Shown: positions 9,401-17,692 of the stretch, one piece after another
Numbering within the stretch: the first letter of the stretch is position 1
How the letters are laid out: each line of letters starts with the position of its first letter
NCBI GenBank assembly: GCA_031404355.1
Contig: JANNHK010000004.1
Coordinates: 1 to 19,744, forward strand
DNA: 19,744 nt
Direction of reading: 5' to 3'
DNA from: JANNHK01 sp031404355
Lineage (GTDB): Bacteria > Actinomycetota > Acidimicrobiia > IMCC26256 > PALSA-610
Notes under the pieces: model-generated
What the model was told of the DNA's origin: nothing
The model's input: only the letters and a program-made list of their open reading frames with translations
Database searches by the model: none
Made by a program: the position numbers and the translations under genes

Positions 9401-10250
9401 CACGCGCACGGTGACGACCACGACCAACTCGATCAAGGTGGTAGCCAACGGGCGGATGGTCCGGTGCTACCTCGAACGCCCGTGGTTCCACACCGGTGAA
9501 GGCGAGTTGCTGGGTGTCGTGATGGACGCCGTCCTTCCCGTCGGCGCGTTGCCCAACCACACCCGCCACGGTCGCGACGCGTTGCTCGCGACCGGCGGCC
9601 CGCCGCAACCGTTGCCGTCACACTTCGTGCGCGCGACGACCTCGGGCGTCTTCGACGGTCTCAGCGTGTCCGGGCACGAGGTCGCGTTCGATGCCGAACG
9701 GCAGCAGTGGTACTGCGACATCGAGATCGACACCGACCTCGGCTACCGGTCGTTCACGCGGTTCGTACTCGCCCGTTTCCAGCCGGAGGCGATCGACGGC
9801 GCGCACCTCTCCCAGCTCGCGCCCCAGGATCCGCTCCTGCTCGGCGTGCACCGGACGGTCACGGTGAGAAAGGCGAGCAAGGATCTGGTCGTCACGGTCA
9901 AGGGCACCGACCACACCGGGCGCGTCATCGACGCGGTCACCGAGTACAACGACGTCGAGGTGCTCATCCAGAGCGCGGACCCGGCCGTCACCGACGACGA
10001 GTTGCGTTGGAACGCCGACGTCCTCGAGGCCCCGCTGGTACTCACCCGCACTCGCGGCGCGAACGCGAAGCAGGCGACGTGGACGGGCAAGCTGAAGCTG
10101 AACACGTTGCCCGCGACGCAGACGTTGCGCGCCGTGATCACCGAATCGGAGCCGTTCGCCCGCGACGAACTCGACGGCGGTTTCGGCGTCGAGCGGGTCC
10201 CGGTCTTCACCGAGGTTGCCGACATCCCGGCCGACTGGCCCACCGGCTGA
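6480..10250 (+). CDS. Very large protein of unknown function, second gene of the two-gene module
   Basis: About 1256 residues from GTG 6480 (the frame also has an ATG at 6429, inside the upstream gene). No signal peptide and no transmembrane helix are visible, unlike its Tat-exported neighbour. The N-terminus reads NYLLSVYFAPRIFTGGTIGL followed by PDWSDW, and DIWDAVFDPNTPI about 75 residues in. A fibronectin-III-like stretch (LVYGSTYRMRARGVNIAGES) lies near residues 470-495, followed by RLTPIPAPMVVRR and ERIVIKSNYN. Near residues 997-1015 comes RPWFHTGEGELLGVV, then QQWYCDIEIDTDLGYRSF. Together these look like an ordered multidomain beta-rich protein, with no catalytic triad or nucleotide site that I can identify. 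The motifs recall a family of large uncharacterised bacterial proteins; this is from memory only. It probably forms an operon with the preceding gene. The next gene starts 81 bases later with no strong terminator between them. Confidence 0.78.
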   Translation: MRQLIPIPCPNGKAANGNYLLSVYFAPRIFTGGTIGLLPDWSDWAAASNALMIEVFLDGIQVPPAQITRTPIARSDIWDAVFDPNTPITAFQPVDRRNTPFRTFSEVEVASDILALYTDTAIQNPEFPPSASDLMARPLTSQLLAGGGAVAPGVLAADTFQRRIGAKPVSPPSPPEWDFHQALSLLGRHPHLLRLLGVVVDLEFIGPVLPPGVVAVTTNYVATYLPFGGSPYEIPTRVPLTNSFYAAPRHADYSGGFLTLGDGNWDLVSLDVQNAVRRLVAFARELDGAEDEGALPALDDSGLTLARTGRGVRLNQRFGDDFQVEQQVLDAAASNDDFVQLFVEDVTLGYRVDVRRDGGDPLSLFARSAASPPGYHFPRNALLDLTPPADEGWIGNSLTGERLGGGMGGALSAEKRLSDALARWRGWSLAAPPIGQVADPATNTLETPQNAASAGDLVQFEVNYRPTPLTLPRLVYGSTYRMRARGVNIAGESLAVTAPAAGNALSPAHVYGRLTPIPAPMVVRRSARPIPGLADTTERIVIKSNYNVPYSQIAANDRLIFPAASSQQTCERHALPNGGISGDLVDYTLLADRDGRDVADQTVLDPHSGEIVAGILAGPGVQPGAPVQTAQYLPDPAGRAVTLAGLPGTRLPLVVPFIGAWPDFQSRRLVVQGAASGAPKVAPNGGAITVKLKKAAQFVVEVSAAPGPNFVGHFKLWQAIVAANPGSLNALKQYAQGGRHWMLSARRRIKLVHAVRQPLAIPSVDSLVAARTAIGSKQFALTGVLDVNRPSTGRVILTGTWTDPVDDPALPEPGERTGAAVLGTQRVSVNGDEDTAAADLTVSFVDNKRHQVDVAQEAFTRFARDFAQAGFIVFTTDTVTLDARGVLAALTSLRATPESDPYVEGVDYTLDAAAGTATRLVGGAIPTAQSIVALYVALPLSRNFDEAGAPPHSLLVPNARVPAPLPVHSLVPAFTRTVTTTTNSIKVVANGRMVRCYLERPWFHTGEGELLGVVMDAVLPVGALPNHTRHGRDALLATGGPPQPLPSHFVRATTSGVFDGLSVSGHEVAFDAERQQWYCDIEIDTDLGYRSFTRFVLARFQPEAIDGAHLSQLAPQDPLLLGVHRTVTVRKASKDLVVTVKGTDHTGRVIDAVTEYNDVEVLIQSADPAVTDDELRWNADVLEAPLVLTRTRGANAKQATWTGKLKLNTLPATQTLRAVITESEPFARDELDGGFGVERVPVFTEVADIPADWPTG

Positions 10251-10331
10251 CGGCGACAGGCCCCGCGGCCGACCTCAGAAGCCGCCGGTCAGTAACGTAG
10301 GTGGGTCCGTCGGCGACCTGATCGAGGGTGT

Positions 10332-11516
10332 GTGGAACAGCCGGAGTCGATCGAGATCTCCCAGCTGCTAGAGGAGATCGAGGCGGCGGTCGACGACCGC
10401 CGCCGCACTGCCGCGTACCCGCCCGAACTGGAATCGGAGCTGGCCGAACACTTCGAGCGAGTCCTGGGTTTCCGGGTATCCGGCGCGGCTTCGTGGCGGC
10501 CGCGCCCGATCGACCAAGTGCTCTCGGAGCTCGGCCCCGCGAGCTGGTTCGCCCGTTCCCGCATCAACGTCGACTCGCGCGTTCCCGGCGGCAAGGCTGC
10601 GCACAAAGCAATTGGCGGTATCACGGCCCGGCAGGTGCAAGGCGCCCTGCACCTCGTCGAGGAATACGCGCACGCCATGCACGGTGTCGCCGAGGAACTC
10701 GCAACCAACGACATCTCGGTCGCGAACGCACTGGACGCGGTACTGGCCCGTGTCGACGCGGTCGACCAACGCGTCGGCGAACTGAGCCGGCAGCTCAACG
10801 TGACAATCCGACGACTCGGCGACGACCCCGCGCGCAACGATCCGGACTGGTTCGACTCGGTCGCGCTCGAGACGTTCCGGGGTCCGCGCAATGCGCTGAT
10901 GCACAAGTACGAGTCGATCGCCGATCGCTTCGTCGGCCAGAGCCCGGTTCTCGACTTCGGATGCGGTCGAGGCGACTTCATGCACCTGCTGACGGCGCGT
11001 GACATCACAACGATCGGTGTCGAACTCGATGTAGCAGTCGCCAAACAGGCACAGGACGAGGGTCTGCCCGTCGAAGTCGCCGACGGGTTCGACGTGCTCG
11101 CGCGCACGGCCGACGGCGCGCTCGGAGGGCTCGTTTCGCTACAGGTGATCGAGCACTTGACTCGCGGCACACTCCTGCACCTGATCGACGAGGCGCGCCG
11201 GGTGCTGCGCCCCGGAGGCCTGCTCGCGTTCGAGACACCAAATCCACGTTCCCTCTTCGTCCACGCATCGTCGTTCTGGCTCGATGCGACCCACGTCCGC
11301 CTCGTTGACCCGGAATACCTCGAACTGGTCTTGAAGATGGCCGGGTTCAACGACGTCGAAATCGAGTACCGGTCGCCATTGCCCGAACCGATGCAGATCG
11401 AGACGGCTCGCACCAAGTCCGGGGAAGCCCTGGACGAACTCCAGAGCCGCAACGCCCGCCGACTCAACCAACTCGTGTTCGCCGAGTGTGACTACGCCAT
11501 CGTCGCGGTGCGATGA
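10332..11516 (+). CDS. Class I SAM-dependent methyltransferase of a surface-glycan cluster
   Basis: 394 residues from GTG 10332, the first start after an in-frame TAA at 10293; GAGGG just upstream is closer than usual. Two parts are visible. Residues 1-150 form a helical domain (EIEAA at 15-19, VPGGK at 84-88, then a heptad-like region ALDAVLARVDAVDQRVGELS). From about 200 there is a Rossmann methyltransferase: motif I VLDFGCGRGD at 206-215, an acidic residue in GVELD after strand 2, VIEH at 272-275, and RPGG at 293-296 followed by LLAFETPNP. The closing DATHVRLVDPEYLELVLKMAGF is typical of methyltransferases in O-antigen and other polysaccharide loci. It probably O-methylates a sugar of a growing glycan, or caps it, on the cytoplasmic side. 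The acceptor is unknown. Its N-terminal domain recurs alone in the minus-strand gene at 18889-19362. Its stop overlaps the next start (ATGA). Confidence 0.85.
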   Translation: MEQPESIEISQLLEEIEAAVDDRRRTAAYPPELESELAEHFERVLGFRVSGAASWRPRPIDQVLSELGPASWFARSRINVDSRVPGGKAAHKAIGGITARQVQGALHLVEEYAHAMHGVAEELATNDISVANALDAVLARVDAVDQRVGELSRQLNVTIRRLGDDPARNDPDWFDSVALETFRGPRNALMHKYESIADRFVGQSPVLDFGCGRGDFMHLLTARDITTIGVELDVAVAKQAQDEGLPVEVADGFDVLARTADGALGGLVSLQVIEHLTRGTLLHLIDEARRVLRPGGLLAFETPNPRSLFVHASSFWLDATHVRLVDPEYLELVLKMAGFNDVEIEYRSPLPEPMQIETARTKSGEALDELQSRNARRLNQLVFAECDYAIVAVR

Positions 11517-12583
11517 ACCTTCACCAGGCGCTCGTCTACGCCTATCCCGGCGACGCGATCACGGAGATCGCGCTGCGCTACCAGACGGTGCTGGGCAAAC
11601 TCGGCTCGAGTCGAATCTTCGCCGCGACGCGCCACCCCGACCTCGAAGATCGGGTCGAACTCGTCGACGATGTCGATCCCGCGGAGCTACGCCAGGACCA
11701 GATCATGTACCACCTGAGCATCGGCGAACAGAAGGTCGTGCGGTTTCTGCTCGACACGAAGGCGTCGCTGATCCTCCAGTACCACAACATCACTCCGTCC
11801 TCGTTCTTCGAGTCATCGCAACCCGGGTTCGCGTACCTCCTCGACATGGGCCGACGTGATCTCGAGGTTCTCCGCGACCGCACGACGTTCGCCATGGCCG
11901 ACAGCGCGTGCAACGTCAAGGATCTTGTCGACGCCGGATTCACCGATCCGCAGGTCGTGACGCCCCCACTCGGCATTCTCCGGCTCCACGAAGTCGAGCC
12001 GGACGAACAGGCGATGGCGGCTCTCACTGCCGACGAACGCCCACTGGTGTTGTGCGTCGCGCAGATGATGCCCCACAAGGGCCTGCACGAACTCATCATC
12101 GCGGCACACATTGTCACCACCTACCACCGAGCCGACGTCCGGTTCGTTTTCGTCGGACCCGGGCATCATTCTCACTACGCCCACGCCCTGAACGAGTTCG
12201 CGCGTCAACTCGTGCTGCCCGCGGTCGAGGTCCGGGGACGAGTCCCCGACGCCGAACTCGTCGCGCTGTACAAGCGCGCCGACCTCTTCGTGTCGATGAG
12301 TCACCACGAAGGTCTCTGCGTACCGGCGATCGAGGCGATGTCGTTCGGAGTTCCCGTCATCGCCCGAGCAGTGGCCGCCCTCCCCGAGACGGTCGGTCGA
12401 GGCGGTCTGCTCCTCGCCGAAGACGCGACCCCGCTCACCTTTGCCGAAGCCATCGCCCGCTGCCTACGCGACAACGGTGTGCGCGACATCCTGCGGAAAC
12501 GGGCCGAGGTTCGTAGCCACGACTTCGACGACGCGGCCTGCGTGGCCGATTTCCTGCGCGTCGTCGGGCCCGCGCTGTCGTGA
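11513..12583 (+). CDS. Glycosyltransferase family 4 (GT-B fold)
   Basis: 356 residues; ATG 11513 overlaps the methyltransferase stop by four bases, suggesting coupled translation. The C-terminal nucleotide-sugar domain is clear: LCVAQMMPHKGLHELI with K189 in the phosphate-binding loop, FVFVGPG, VRGRVPDAELVALYKRADLF, and the retaining GT4 motif E266-x7-E274 in HEGLCVPAIEAMSFGVPVIA. The N-terminal acceptor half is more diverged and includes YHLSIGEQKVVRFLL and LILQYHNITP. No membrane helix is visible, so it should act in the cytoplasm, moving a sugar from an NDP- or GDP-donor to a lipid-linked acceptor. It is distinct in sequence from the two more closely related GT4 enzymes at 12580 and 17673. 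Donor and linkage cannot be inferred. Confidence 0.9.
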   Translation: MNLHQALVYAYPGDAITEIALRYQTVLGKLGSSRIFAATRHPDLEDRVELVDDVDPAELRQDQIMYHLSIGEQKVVRFLLDTKASLILQYHNITPSSFFESSQPGFAYLLDMGRRDLEVLRDRTTFAMADSACNVKDLVDAGFTDPQVVTPPLGILRLHEVEPDEQAMAALTADERPLVLCVAQMMPHKGLHELIIAAHIVTTYHRADVRFVFVGPGHHSHYAHALNEFARQLVLPAVEVRGRVPDAELVALYKRADLFVSMSHHEGLCVPAIEAMSFGVPVIARAVAALPETVGRGGLLLAEDATPLTFAEAIARCLRDNGVRDILRKRAEVRSHDFDDAACVADFLRVVGPALS

Positions 12584-13785
12584 AACTGCTGTTCGTCGTC
12601 CACCGCTACGGCACAGACATCTCTGGCGGCTCCGAAACCTTGTGCCGCCAGTTTGCCGAGAAGCTCGTCGAACGCGGCCACGAGATAGACGTCGTAACCA
12701 GCTGCGCGCGTAGCTACGTCGATTGGGCCAACGCGGTTCCCGCCGGTACCAGCGTCGCGAACGGCGTGACGCTGCACCGGTTCCCGGTCGAAGCGCCGCG
12801 CAACCCGGGTTTGTTCGGGCCCCTCGACGCTCGGACGCTGCGTTCGCACACGAACGTTCCGTTGTCGCTCGAGCATTCGTGGCTGGCGATGATCGGTCCG
12901 ACGATGCCCAACCTGATCCCGTGGCTCACCGCGCACACCGCCGACTATGACCTCGCCATCTTCTTTACGTACCTCTACACGAATACGACGAGCGGCATGC
13001 CGGTGGCGTCTCGCATCCGGCCCGTCGTCTTCCATCCGACCGCGCACCACGAGCCGCCGATCTACATGCGTTCGTTCGACCCCGTTTTCGCGGCCGCCGA
13101 CTCGTTCGGCTTTCTCACCCAGGAAGAAGCCGACCTCGTCGACACGAGGTTCGGACTCGACCGACCGTCGGTGATCACCGGGATCGGCACCGACCTCGAC
13201 GCCGACGGCGACGGGCGCCGGTTCCGGCAGGCATTCGACCTCGGCAATCGGCCGTACTTGTTGTACCTCGGTCGACTCGACACAGGGAAAGGTGCCGACG
13301 AACTGCACCTGTTCTTCCGGTGGTATCGCAAGCGCCACGACACCGACCTCGCACTCGTCTACATCGGCGACCCGGTCATGCCGCTGCCCGCCTCCGACGA
13401 CATCCGAGTCCTGGGGTTCCTCGACGACCAGACGACCCGCGATGCCATCGACGGGTGCCTGGCCCTCGCCCAGCCGTCGTACTTCGAGAGCTTCTCGATG
13501 GCACTCACCGAGGTGTGGGCTCAGCACAAACCGGCGCTGGTGCAGGGCCATTGCGCCGTCCTGAAGGGTCAGGCTCTACGGTCTGGCGGTGCCATCCCGT
13601 TCCACTCGTTCGCCGAGTTCGAGGTTGCGCTCGAACGACTCGAACGCGACGACGGCCTCGCGATCGCGCTGGGCGCGGCCGGGCGACGCTACGTCGAAGC
13701 GAACTACGGCTGGTCGACCGTGATGGAGCGGTACGAAGGCTTGCTCGCGGGAACGTTGGCGACGTGGAGTCGCCGTGTTGGTTGA
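12580..13785 (+). CDS. Glycosyltransferase family 4 (paralogue of the 17673-18887 enzyme)
   Basis: 401 residues. GTG 12580 overlaps the previous stop by four bases (GTGA). The N-terminus reads LLFVVHRYGTDISGGSETLC, the glycine-rich acceptor-side loop of GT4 enzymes, followed by VVTSCARSYVDWAN. The donor domain shows GRLDTGKG (R232, K237), an IGDP turn, and the catalytic E303-x7-E311 in YFESFSMALTEVW, followed by a loop with PALVQGHCAVLKGQ. No signal or membrane segment is seen. It probably adds a sugar to the same cytoplasmic glycan intermediate as its neighbours. The nearest relative in the window is the minus-strand GT4, with shared blocks along the whole length. Specific donor and linkage are unknown. 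Confidence 0.9.
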   Translation: MKLLFVVHRYGTDISGGSETLCRQFAEKLVERGHEIDVVTSCARSYVDWANAVPAGTSVANGVTLHRFPVEAPRNPGLFGPLDARTLRSHTNVPLSLEHSWLAMIGPTMPNLIPWLTAHTADYDLAIFFTYLYTNTTSGMPVASRIRPVVFHPTAHHEPPIYMRSFDPVFAAADSFGFLTQEEADLVDTRFGLDRPSVITGIGTDLDADGDGRRFRQAFDLGNRPYLLYLGRLDTGKGADELHLFFRWYRKRHDTDLALVYIGDPVMPLPASDDIRVLGFLDDQTTRDAIDGCLALAQPSYFESFSMALTEVWAQHKPALVQGHCAVLKGQALRSGGAIPFHSFAEFEVALERLERDDGLAIALGAAGRRYVEANYGWSTVMERYEGLLAGTLATWSRRVG

Positions 13786-15625
13786 CGACCCGACCGAGAC
13801 CGACGAAACGGACGACATCGAAGTCACGTCGACGCCGACCCCGCGGTGGCCGACTGCCAAGCGGTGGGCGCCGATGGTGCTCGGAATCCTCGTACTCGCC
13901 ATCGCGACCCTCGCAGTCATCGGGCCGGTGCGCGAGAGCGGATACACGGGCGACGACGCGATCAACTATCTCCTTCCCCACTACCTCGAAGAAACGGACA
14001 CGAGCCCGTACGAACACATCCGGTTCTACACAGAGGACTGGATGGAGAACCAGGGGCGGTTCTTCCCCGGCGCCATCACCGAAGGCACGGTGGTGTGGCA
14101 TGTCCTCGACTCGCACACGCTGTACAAGGGATTCCAGTTCCTCGTCGTGGTCCTCGACCTCGTGCTCGTCGCGATCATCGTTCGCCAGCAGAGCCGCCAA
14201 TGGGCACCGGCGCTGATCGCCGTTGCCGTCGCGCTCAGCTCCATCCAGTTCCGGCTCTATCACGACGCCGTGCTGTCGTTCAGCGCCCAGCTTCCGCTCG
14301 TACTGGGCGCGGTGATGGGCACCATGCTGCTCCTGACCGCCTGGCAACAGCGCGGATGGTGGTGGCTCCTCCCCGTTGCGCTGGGGGTGTGGTTCTTTGC
14401 GCTGACGACGTACGAGATCGCGTTCTTCCTCGCCCCGACCGTGGTGCTGCTTGCGTGGCTCACACCGAGTGAACGACGTAGACGGCTCATCAGTGCCGGT
14501 GTCGTCCTCGTACCGACGACGGTGCTGTTCGGACTCGTCATGTCGCTGCGCAGCAACGTCGAGCAACTCGCCCCGGCTTATACGACTCGGCTGGAACTCT
14601 CGAAGCTCTTGCCGACGGCGATCTACCAGTTCGTCGGCGCGATTCCCGCCAACGTGCCCGCGTTCCGCGAGGACCCGTCGTTGCGGGCACTGCTGGGTGA
14701 CCACAAGCCCGGCTTCTTCTTCCTCACACTGCTCGTCGGGACGGCGGTTGGTATCGCCGTCGCCCGCACCCGCCCGATCACCGGACGGGCGCAACTCGCG
14801 CTCGTCATCGTCGGTGTGTCGTTGTGGCTCGCGCCGGTCGCGACGGTTGCGATTGCACAGCGCTGGCAGGACGAACTCGGATTCGGCATCGCGTACCTCG
14901 GCGTGTACTTCGAGTCGTTTGGTTTCGCGCTGCTCGCAGTTGCCGCCGTGCTCGCCGTCGTCGGCGCGATCCCTCGAATCCCCGCCCGCTGGCGGGAACC
15001 GTCGCGCATCGTCTTCGCAGTGACAGCGGGCCTCATGGTGGGCTCGCTCGTCGCCACGACCGCGCGCAACAACCAGTGGGTGGTGAACGTCTACGGCAAG
15101 CCGGAGCACACCCGCCAGGTCGCGCTCGAACACGCCATCGCCGCCGGGCTGTACGAAACGCTCCCCGGCGACAGCACGGTGCTCCCGGGCGACGCGAGCG
15201 CGTGGCAGAACCGCATGTTCATGAAGGCGAACGGCTCGACGACGGTGACGACCGTGGCCGACGCGCAGACGACGACGCCCGTCACCGGCGTGCGCCGCTG
15301 CGACTTCACGTCGACCGTGTTCCAGGCACCGATTCAGCTCGATCACGACGGGTTCGTCGTCATTGCTCGGCCCGACGCGGTGGCGCCGGCGCCGTTGCCG
15401 CCACCGACAGCACCGATCGTCGGGTCGTCGCGCATGCGCGTGTTCGTACCCGGCCGCGACGCGGCGCCCGAATTCGAAGCGCGCGAATTCGGCGTACCCG
15501 ACGCACCACTCGTTCGTCTCCCGGCCAGCGCCATCGTCGATGCCGAAACGACCGACGGCGGCATGCTCGTCGACGTCTGTCTCCCATCGCTCGTGATCGA
15601 CACGTCGTCGCTCACCTACGACTGA
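13775..15625 (+). CDS. Multi-pass membrane protein, probable GT-C-type glycosyltransferase
   Basis: 616 residues from GTG 13775, overlapping the previous gene by 11 bases; TTG 13778 is an equally possible start, with GGAG at 13766-13769. A cytoplasmic acidic leader precedes about eleven hydrophobic segments. The first is around residues 30-50. It is followed by GYTGDDAINYL, where an Asp-Asp pair in the first outside loop is the usual place of the metal- or phosphate-handling acidic motif in GT-C enzymes. After the last membrane segment (VTAGLMVGSLVATTA) about 200 residues form an outside domain with few cysteines (RRCDFTS, VDVCLPS). Such proteins normally use polyprenyl-phosphate sugars to modify glycans on the outer face of the membrane. 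The place between GT4 genes and another large membrane protein supports that role. The exact family, donor and acceptor are not recognisable. It could instead be a non-catalytic membrane component. Confidence 0.75.
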   Translation: MLVDDPTETDETDDIEVTSTPTPRWPTAKRWAPMVLGILVLAIATLAVIGPVRESGYTGDDAINYLLPHYLEETDTSPYEHIRFYTEDWMENQGRFFPGAITEGTVVWHVLDSHTLYKGFQFLVVVLDLVLVAIIVRQQSRQWAPALIAVAVALSSIQFRLYHDAVLSFSAQLPLVLGAVMGTMLLLTAWQQRGWWWLLPVALGVWFFALTTYEIAFFLAPTVVLLAWLTPSERRRRLISAGVVLVPTTVLFGLVMSLRSNVEQLAPAYTTRLELSKLLPTAIYQFVGAIPANVPAFREDPSLRALLGDHKPGFFFLTLLVGTAVGIAVARTRPITGRAQLALVIVGVSLWLAPVATVAIAQRWQDELGFGIAYLGVYFESFGFALLAVAAVLAVVGAIPRIPARWREPSRIVFAVTAGLMVGSLVATTARNNQWVVNVYGKPEHTRQVALEHAIAAGLYETLPGDSTVLPGDASAWQNRMFMKANGSTTVTTVADAQTTTPVTGVRRCDFTSTVFQAPIQLDHDGFVVIARPDAVAPAPLPPPTAPIVGSSRMRVFVPGRDAAPEFEAREFGVPDAPLVRLPASAIVDAETTDGGMLVDVCLPSLVIDTSSLTYD

Positions 15626-15631
15626 GGACTC

Positions 15632-17692
15632 GTGATCGACGTCGAGAATGGCATCGAGACCGATGCAGACGACGACATCACGGTCGAGGAACCCGACGTC
15701 GTCGATCGGGTTTCGCCCCTGGTGCTCGCGCTCTCGGTCGTTCTGTTGTTCGGTGTGTGGCTGGCGACAGTCCGGCTCATCTGGCTGCTCGCGCCCAACT
15801 TCTCGCTCTATCAAGACAAGGCGTTCTTCCTGTCGATCGTCGGAAACCCCGCGACGGCAAACGTCAGGGAGCCGCGCGATCGCCTGTTCTTGACGGCCTT
15901 GATCGTCATGCCGCTTCTCATCATTCCGGTGGCACGCCTGACGCGGGCCGCGTGCGCAACCGAACGGCGGCGCGAGTGGGTACGGACGTTCCTCCTCGTC
16001 GCCGGCGCGGGCGCGACGAGCTTCGTGATCTGGGCACTCGGGTGGCGCGACACACGGCCGCTGACATCGTCGTGGCCCGGATTCCGTCAGGGCATCGTGC
16101 TCGGAATGGTCCCGGTCGTGCTGGCCGGCGCCTACGTGCTCTCGCGGCTTGGTCCGGTGGGGACCCGAGTGATGCGCTGGGTCGCGGGCATTGCCGCGGG
16201 CGCCCTCGCGGTGGCGTACCTCCCGATGCTGGTGCACGTTCCGAACGGAGTGACCGACCGGTACCACTCGCAGTTCATCCTCGACGAACTCCTTGCACCG
16301 AGTGTCGGCGCGTATCCGCTCGGGAACTACATCCCGCAGTACACGACACTATTCGGCTACCCCCTGGTGCCGTTCGTGCGCATGTTCCCCTCCCACGCGC
16401 TCGGCATCTCGTTTCTCTACGTCACCCTCCTCCAGATCGCGACGGTCGCGGCCGCGTTCACGATCCTCAAACGCGCCTGTGGAACGCAGTGGGCGGTTCT
16501 CTCCGCGTTCATAGTTATTCCCGCGACGTTCGTACACGGGTTCGGCCCCTTTGAACACGCAACCCTCGCCGGGTACTGGGCGATCCTGCCGTTGCGGCTC
16601 CTGCTCCCACTCACGCTGGGCGCGGTGCTCGCACGCGGAACTGCCCACTGGACGCGTCCGAGGTCGTTCGCGCTGCTCGGCCTGCTCGCCGGTACAACCG
16701 CGCTCAACAATCCCGAGTTCGGGCTACCGGCCGTCGGCGCCGCGGTGCTCGTCGTGTTCACGTGCGACCGCCAATGGACCCTTGGTATCCGGCGCGTGGT
16801 GCTGCTCGGCGCCGGCGCGCTCGGCGTCTTCGTCGCCCACGGCCTCTTCTCGATCGCCATGGGTATGCCCGCCGATTTCCCCGCGCTCCTCGTGTTCTCA
16901 CGCTTGTTCGGCGCCAGCGGCTACTACGCGGTGCCAATGCTCGGACTCGGTCTCCACACGCTCGTCATGGGCACATTCCTCGCGGCGGCGGCTCTCGGGT
17001 TGGCGGGTTCGCGTCTGGCCGCCCGCTTCGTCGGGACCTTCGACGTACCCGACCAACCCGCGCTGTTGTTCCTCGGCATCTTCAGTCTCGGTGCATCGGG
17101 GTACTTCACCAATCGCTCGCTCGTCCCCGTGCTCATCGCGCTGTTCCTACTCTGGTCACTCAACGCGATCGTGCTCCTGCACTCCGTTCTCGAACTCGCG
17201 CGCCGGGCCGGGAAGCCGGGCGATCGCCCGTACGCGTGGGTCGCGGTCGCACCGCTCGTGCTGATCGCGGTGGCGCTGTTCACGACCGTGTGGGAACGGC
17301 CCGATCCGAGCTGGGAGCTGGATCGGATTCGCGGCGACATCCCGGAAATGGACTTCGTGCAGTTCGTCGATTCCGACGCCCGCCTCGTCCAGTTCCTCGC
17401 CACCGTGCAACCCGACGACGGTAATGTCGGTGTCATCGCGGCGAGTGGAAGCCTCATGGCGCACGGTGCCGACGTGCGCAACGTCGCGTCGTTCAACCAC
17501 CCGACGTCGATTCTGACCTACGCGCAGGGCCGTCGCGTGTGCTGGGCCGTCTCGCGCTCCGATGTCGACACCGTGCTGGTCGAGAAGGCGACGACACCGG
17601 CCGATGTCCTCACCGAGATCACCAAGTGCGACGAACTCGGCCCGCCCGAAGACCGCGGTGCGTATTTCGCGTTCACCGTTCTCGAGTCGTAA
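15632..17692 (+). CDS. Large multi-pass membrane protein, possible GT-C glycosyltransferase
   Basis: 686 residues from GTG 15632. TGAGGA, which overlaps the previous stop, serves as the ribosome binding site, and only six bases separate the two genes. An acidic N-terminal tail (residues 1-27) leads into about fourteen hydrophobic segments, the first being LVLALSVVLLFGVWLATVRL. The first loop contains FSLYQDKAFFLS, a possible acidic site, but no clear Asp-Asp pair. A long loop has HVPNGVTDRYHSQFILDELL and LGNYIPQYTTLFGYP, which looks like the conserved outer loop of lipid-linked-sugar transferases. About 120 soluble residues follow the last helix, ending in a cysteine-containing segment (CWAVSRSD, TKCDELG). 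Architecture resembles its upstream neighbour, and it is likely the second membrane enzyme of the same pathway. The last 20 bases overlap the end of the converging minus-strand GT4. Confidence 0.72.
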   Translation: MIDVENGIETDADDDITVEEPDVVDRVSPLVLALSVVLLFGVWLATVRLIWLLAPNFSLYQDKAFFLSIVGNPATANVREPRDRLFLTALIVMPLLIIPVARLTRAACATERRREWVRTFLLVAGAGATSFVIWALGWRDTRPLTSSWPGFRQGIVLGMVPVVLAGAYVLSRLGPVGTRVMRWVAGIAAGALAVAYLPMLVHVPNGVTDRYHSQFILDELLAPSVGAYPLGNYIPQYTTLFGYPLVPFVRMFPSHALGISFLYVTLLQIATVAAAFTILKRACGTQWAVLSAFIVIPATFVHGFGPFEHATLAGYWAILPLRLLLPLTLGAVLARGTAHWTRPRSFALLGLLAGTTALNNPEFGLPAVGAAVLVVFTCDRQWTLGIRRVVLLGAGALGVFVAHGLFSIAMGMPADFPALLVFSRLFGASGYYAVPMLGLGLHTLVMGTFLAAAALGLAGSRLAARFVGTFDVPDQPALLFLGIFSLGASGYFTNRSLVPVLIALFLLWSLNAIVLLHSVLELARRAGKPGDRPYAWVAVAPLVLIAVALFTTVWERPDPSWELDRIRGDIPEMDFVQFVDSDARLVQFLATVQPDDGNVGVIAASGSLMAHGADVRNVASFNHPTSILTYAQGRRVCWAVSRSDVDTVLVEKATTPADVLTEITKCDELGPPEDRGAYFAFTVLES

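Noticed and set aside
7590..9608. 672-codon open frame on the minus strand
   Set aside because: It is antisense to the second giant gene, has no recognisable motif and has shadow-type composition.
10293..10298. TAACGT as a -10 box for the glycan operon
   Set aside because: No -35 box is at the right distance, and the start codon is too far for a leaderless transcript. A single TANNNT match is not enough.
13505..16267. 920-codon open frame on the minus strand
   Set aside because: It runs antisense across three real genes, with a composition dominated by Arg, Glu, Asp, Gly and His. It is a GC-bias shadow of the membrane-protein genes.
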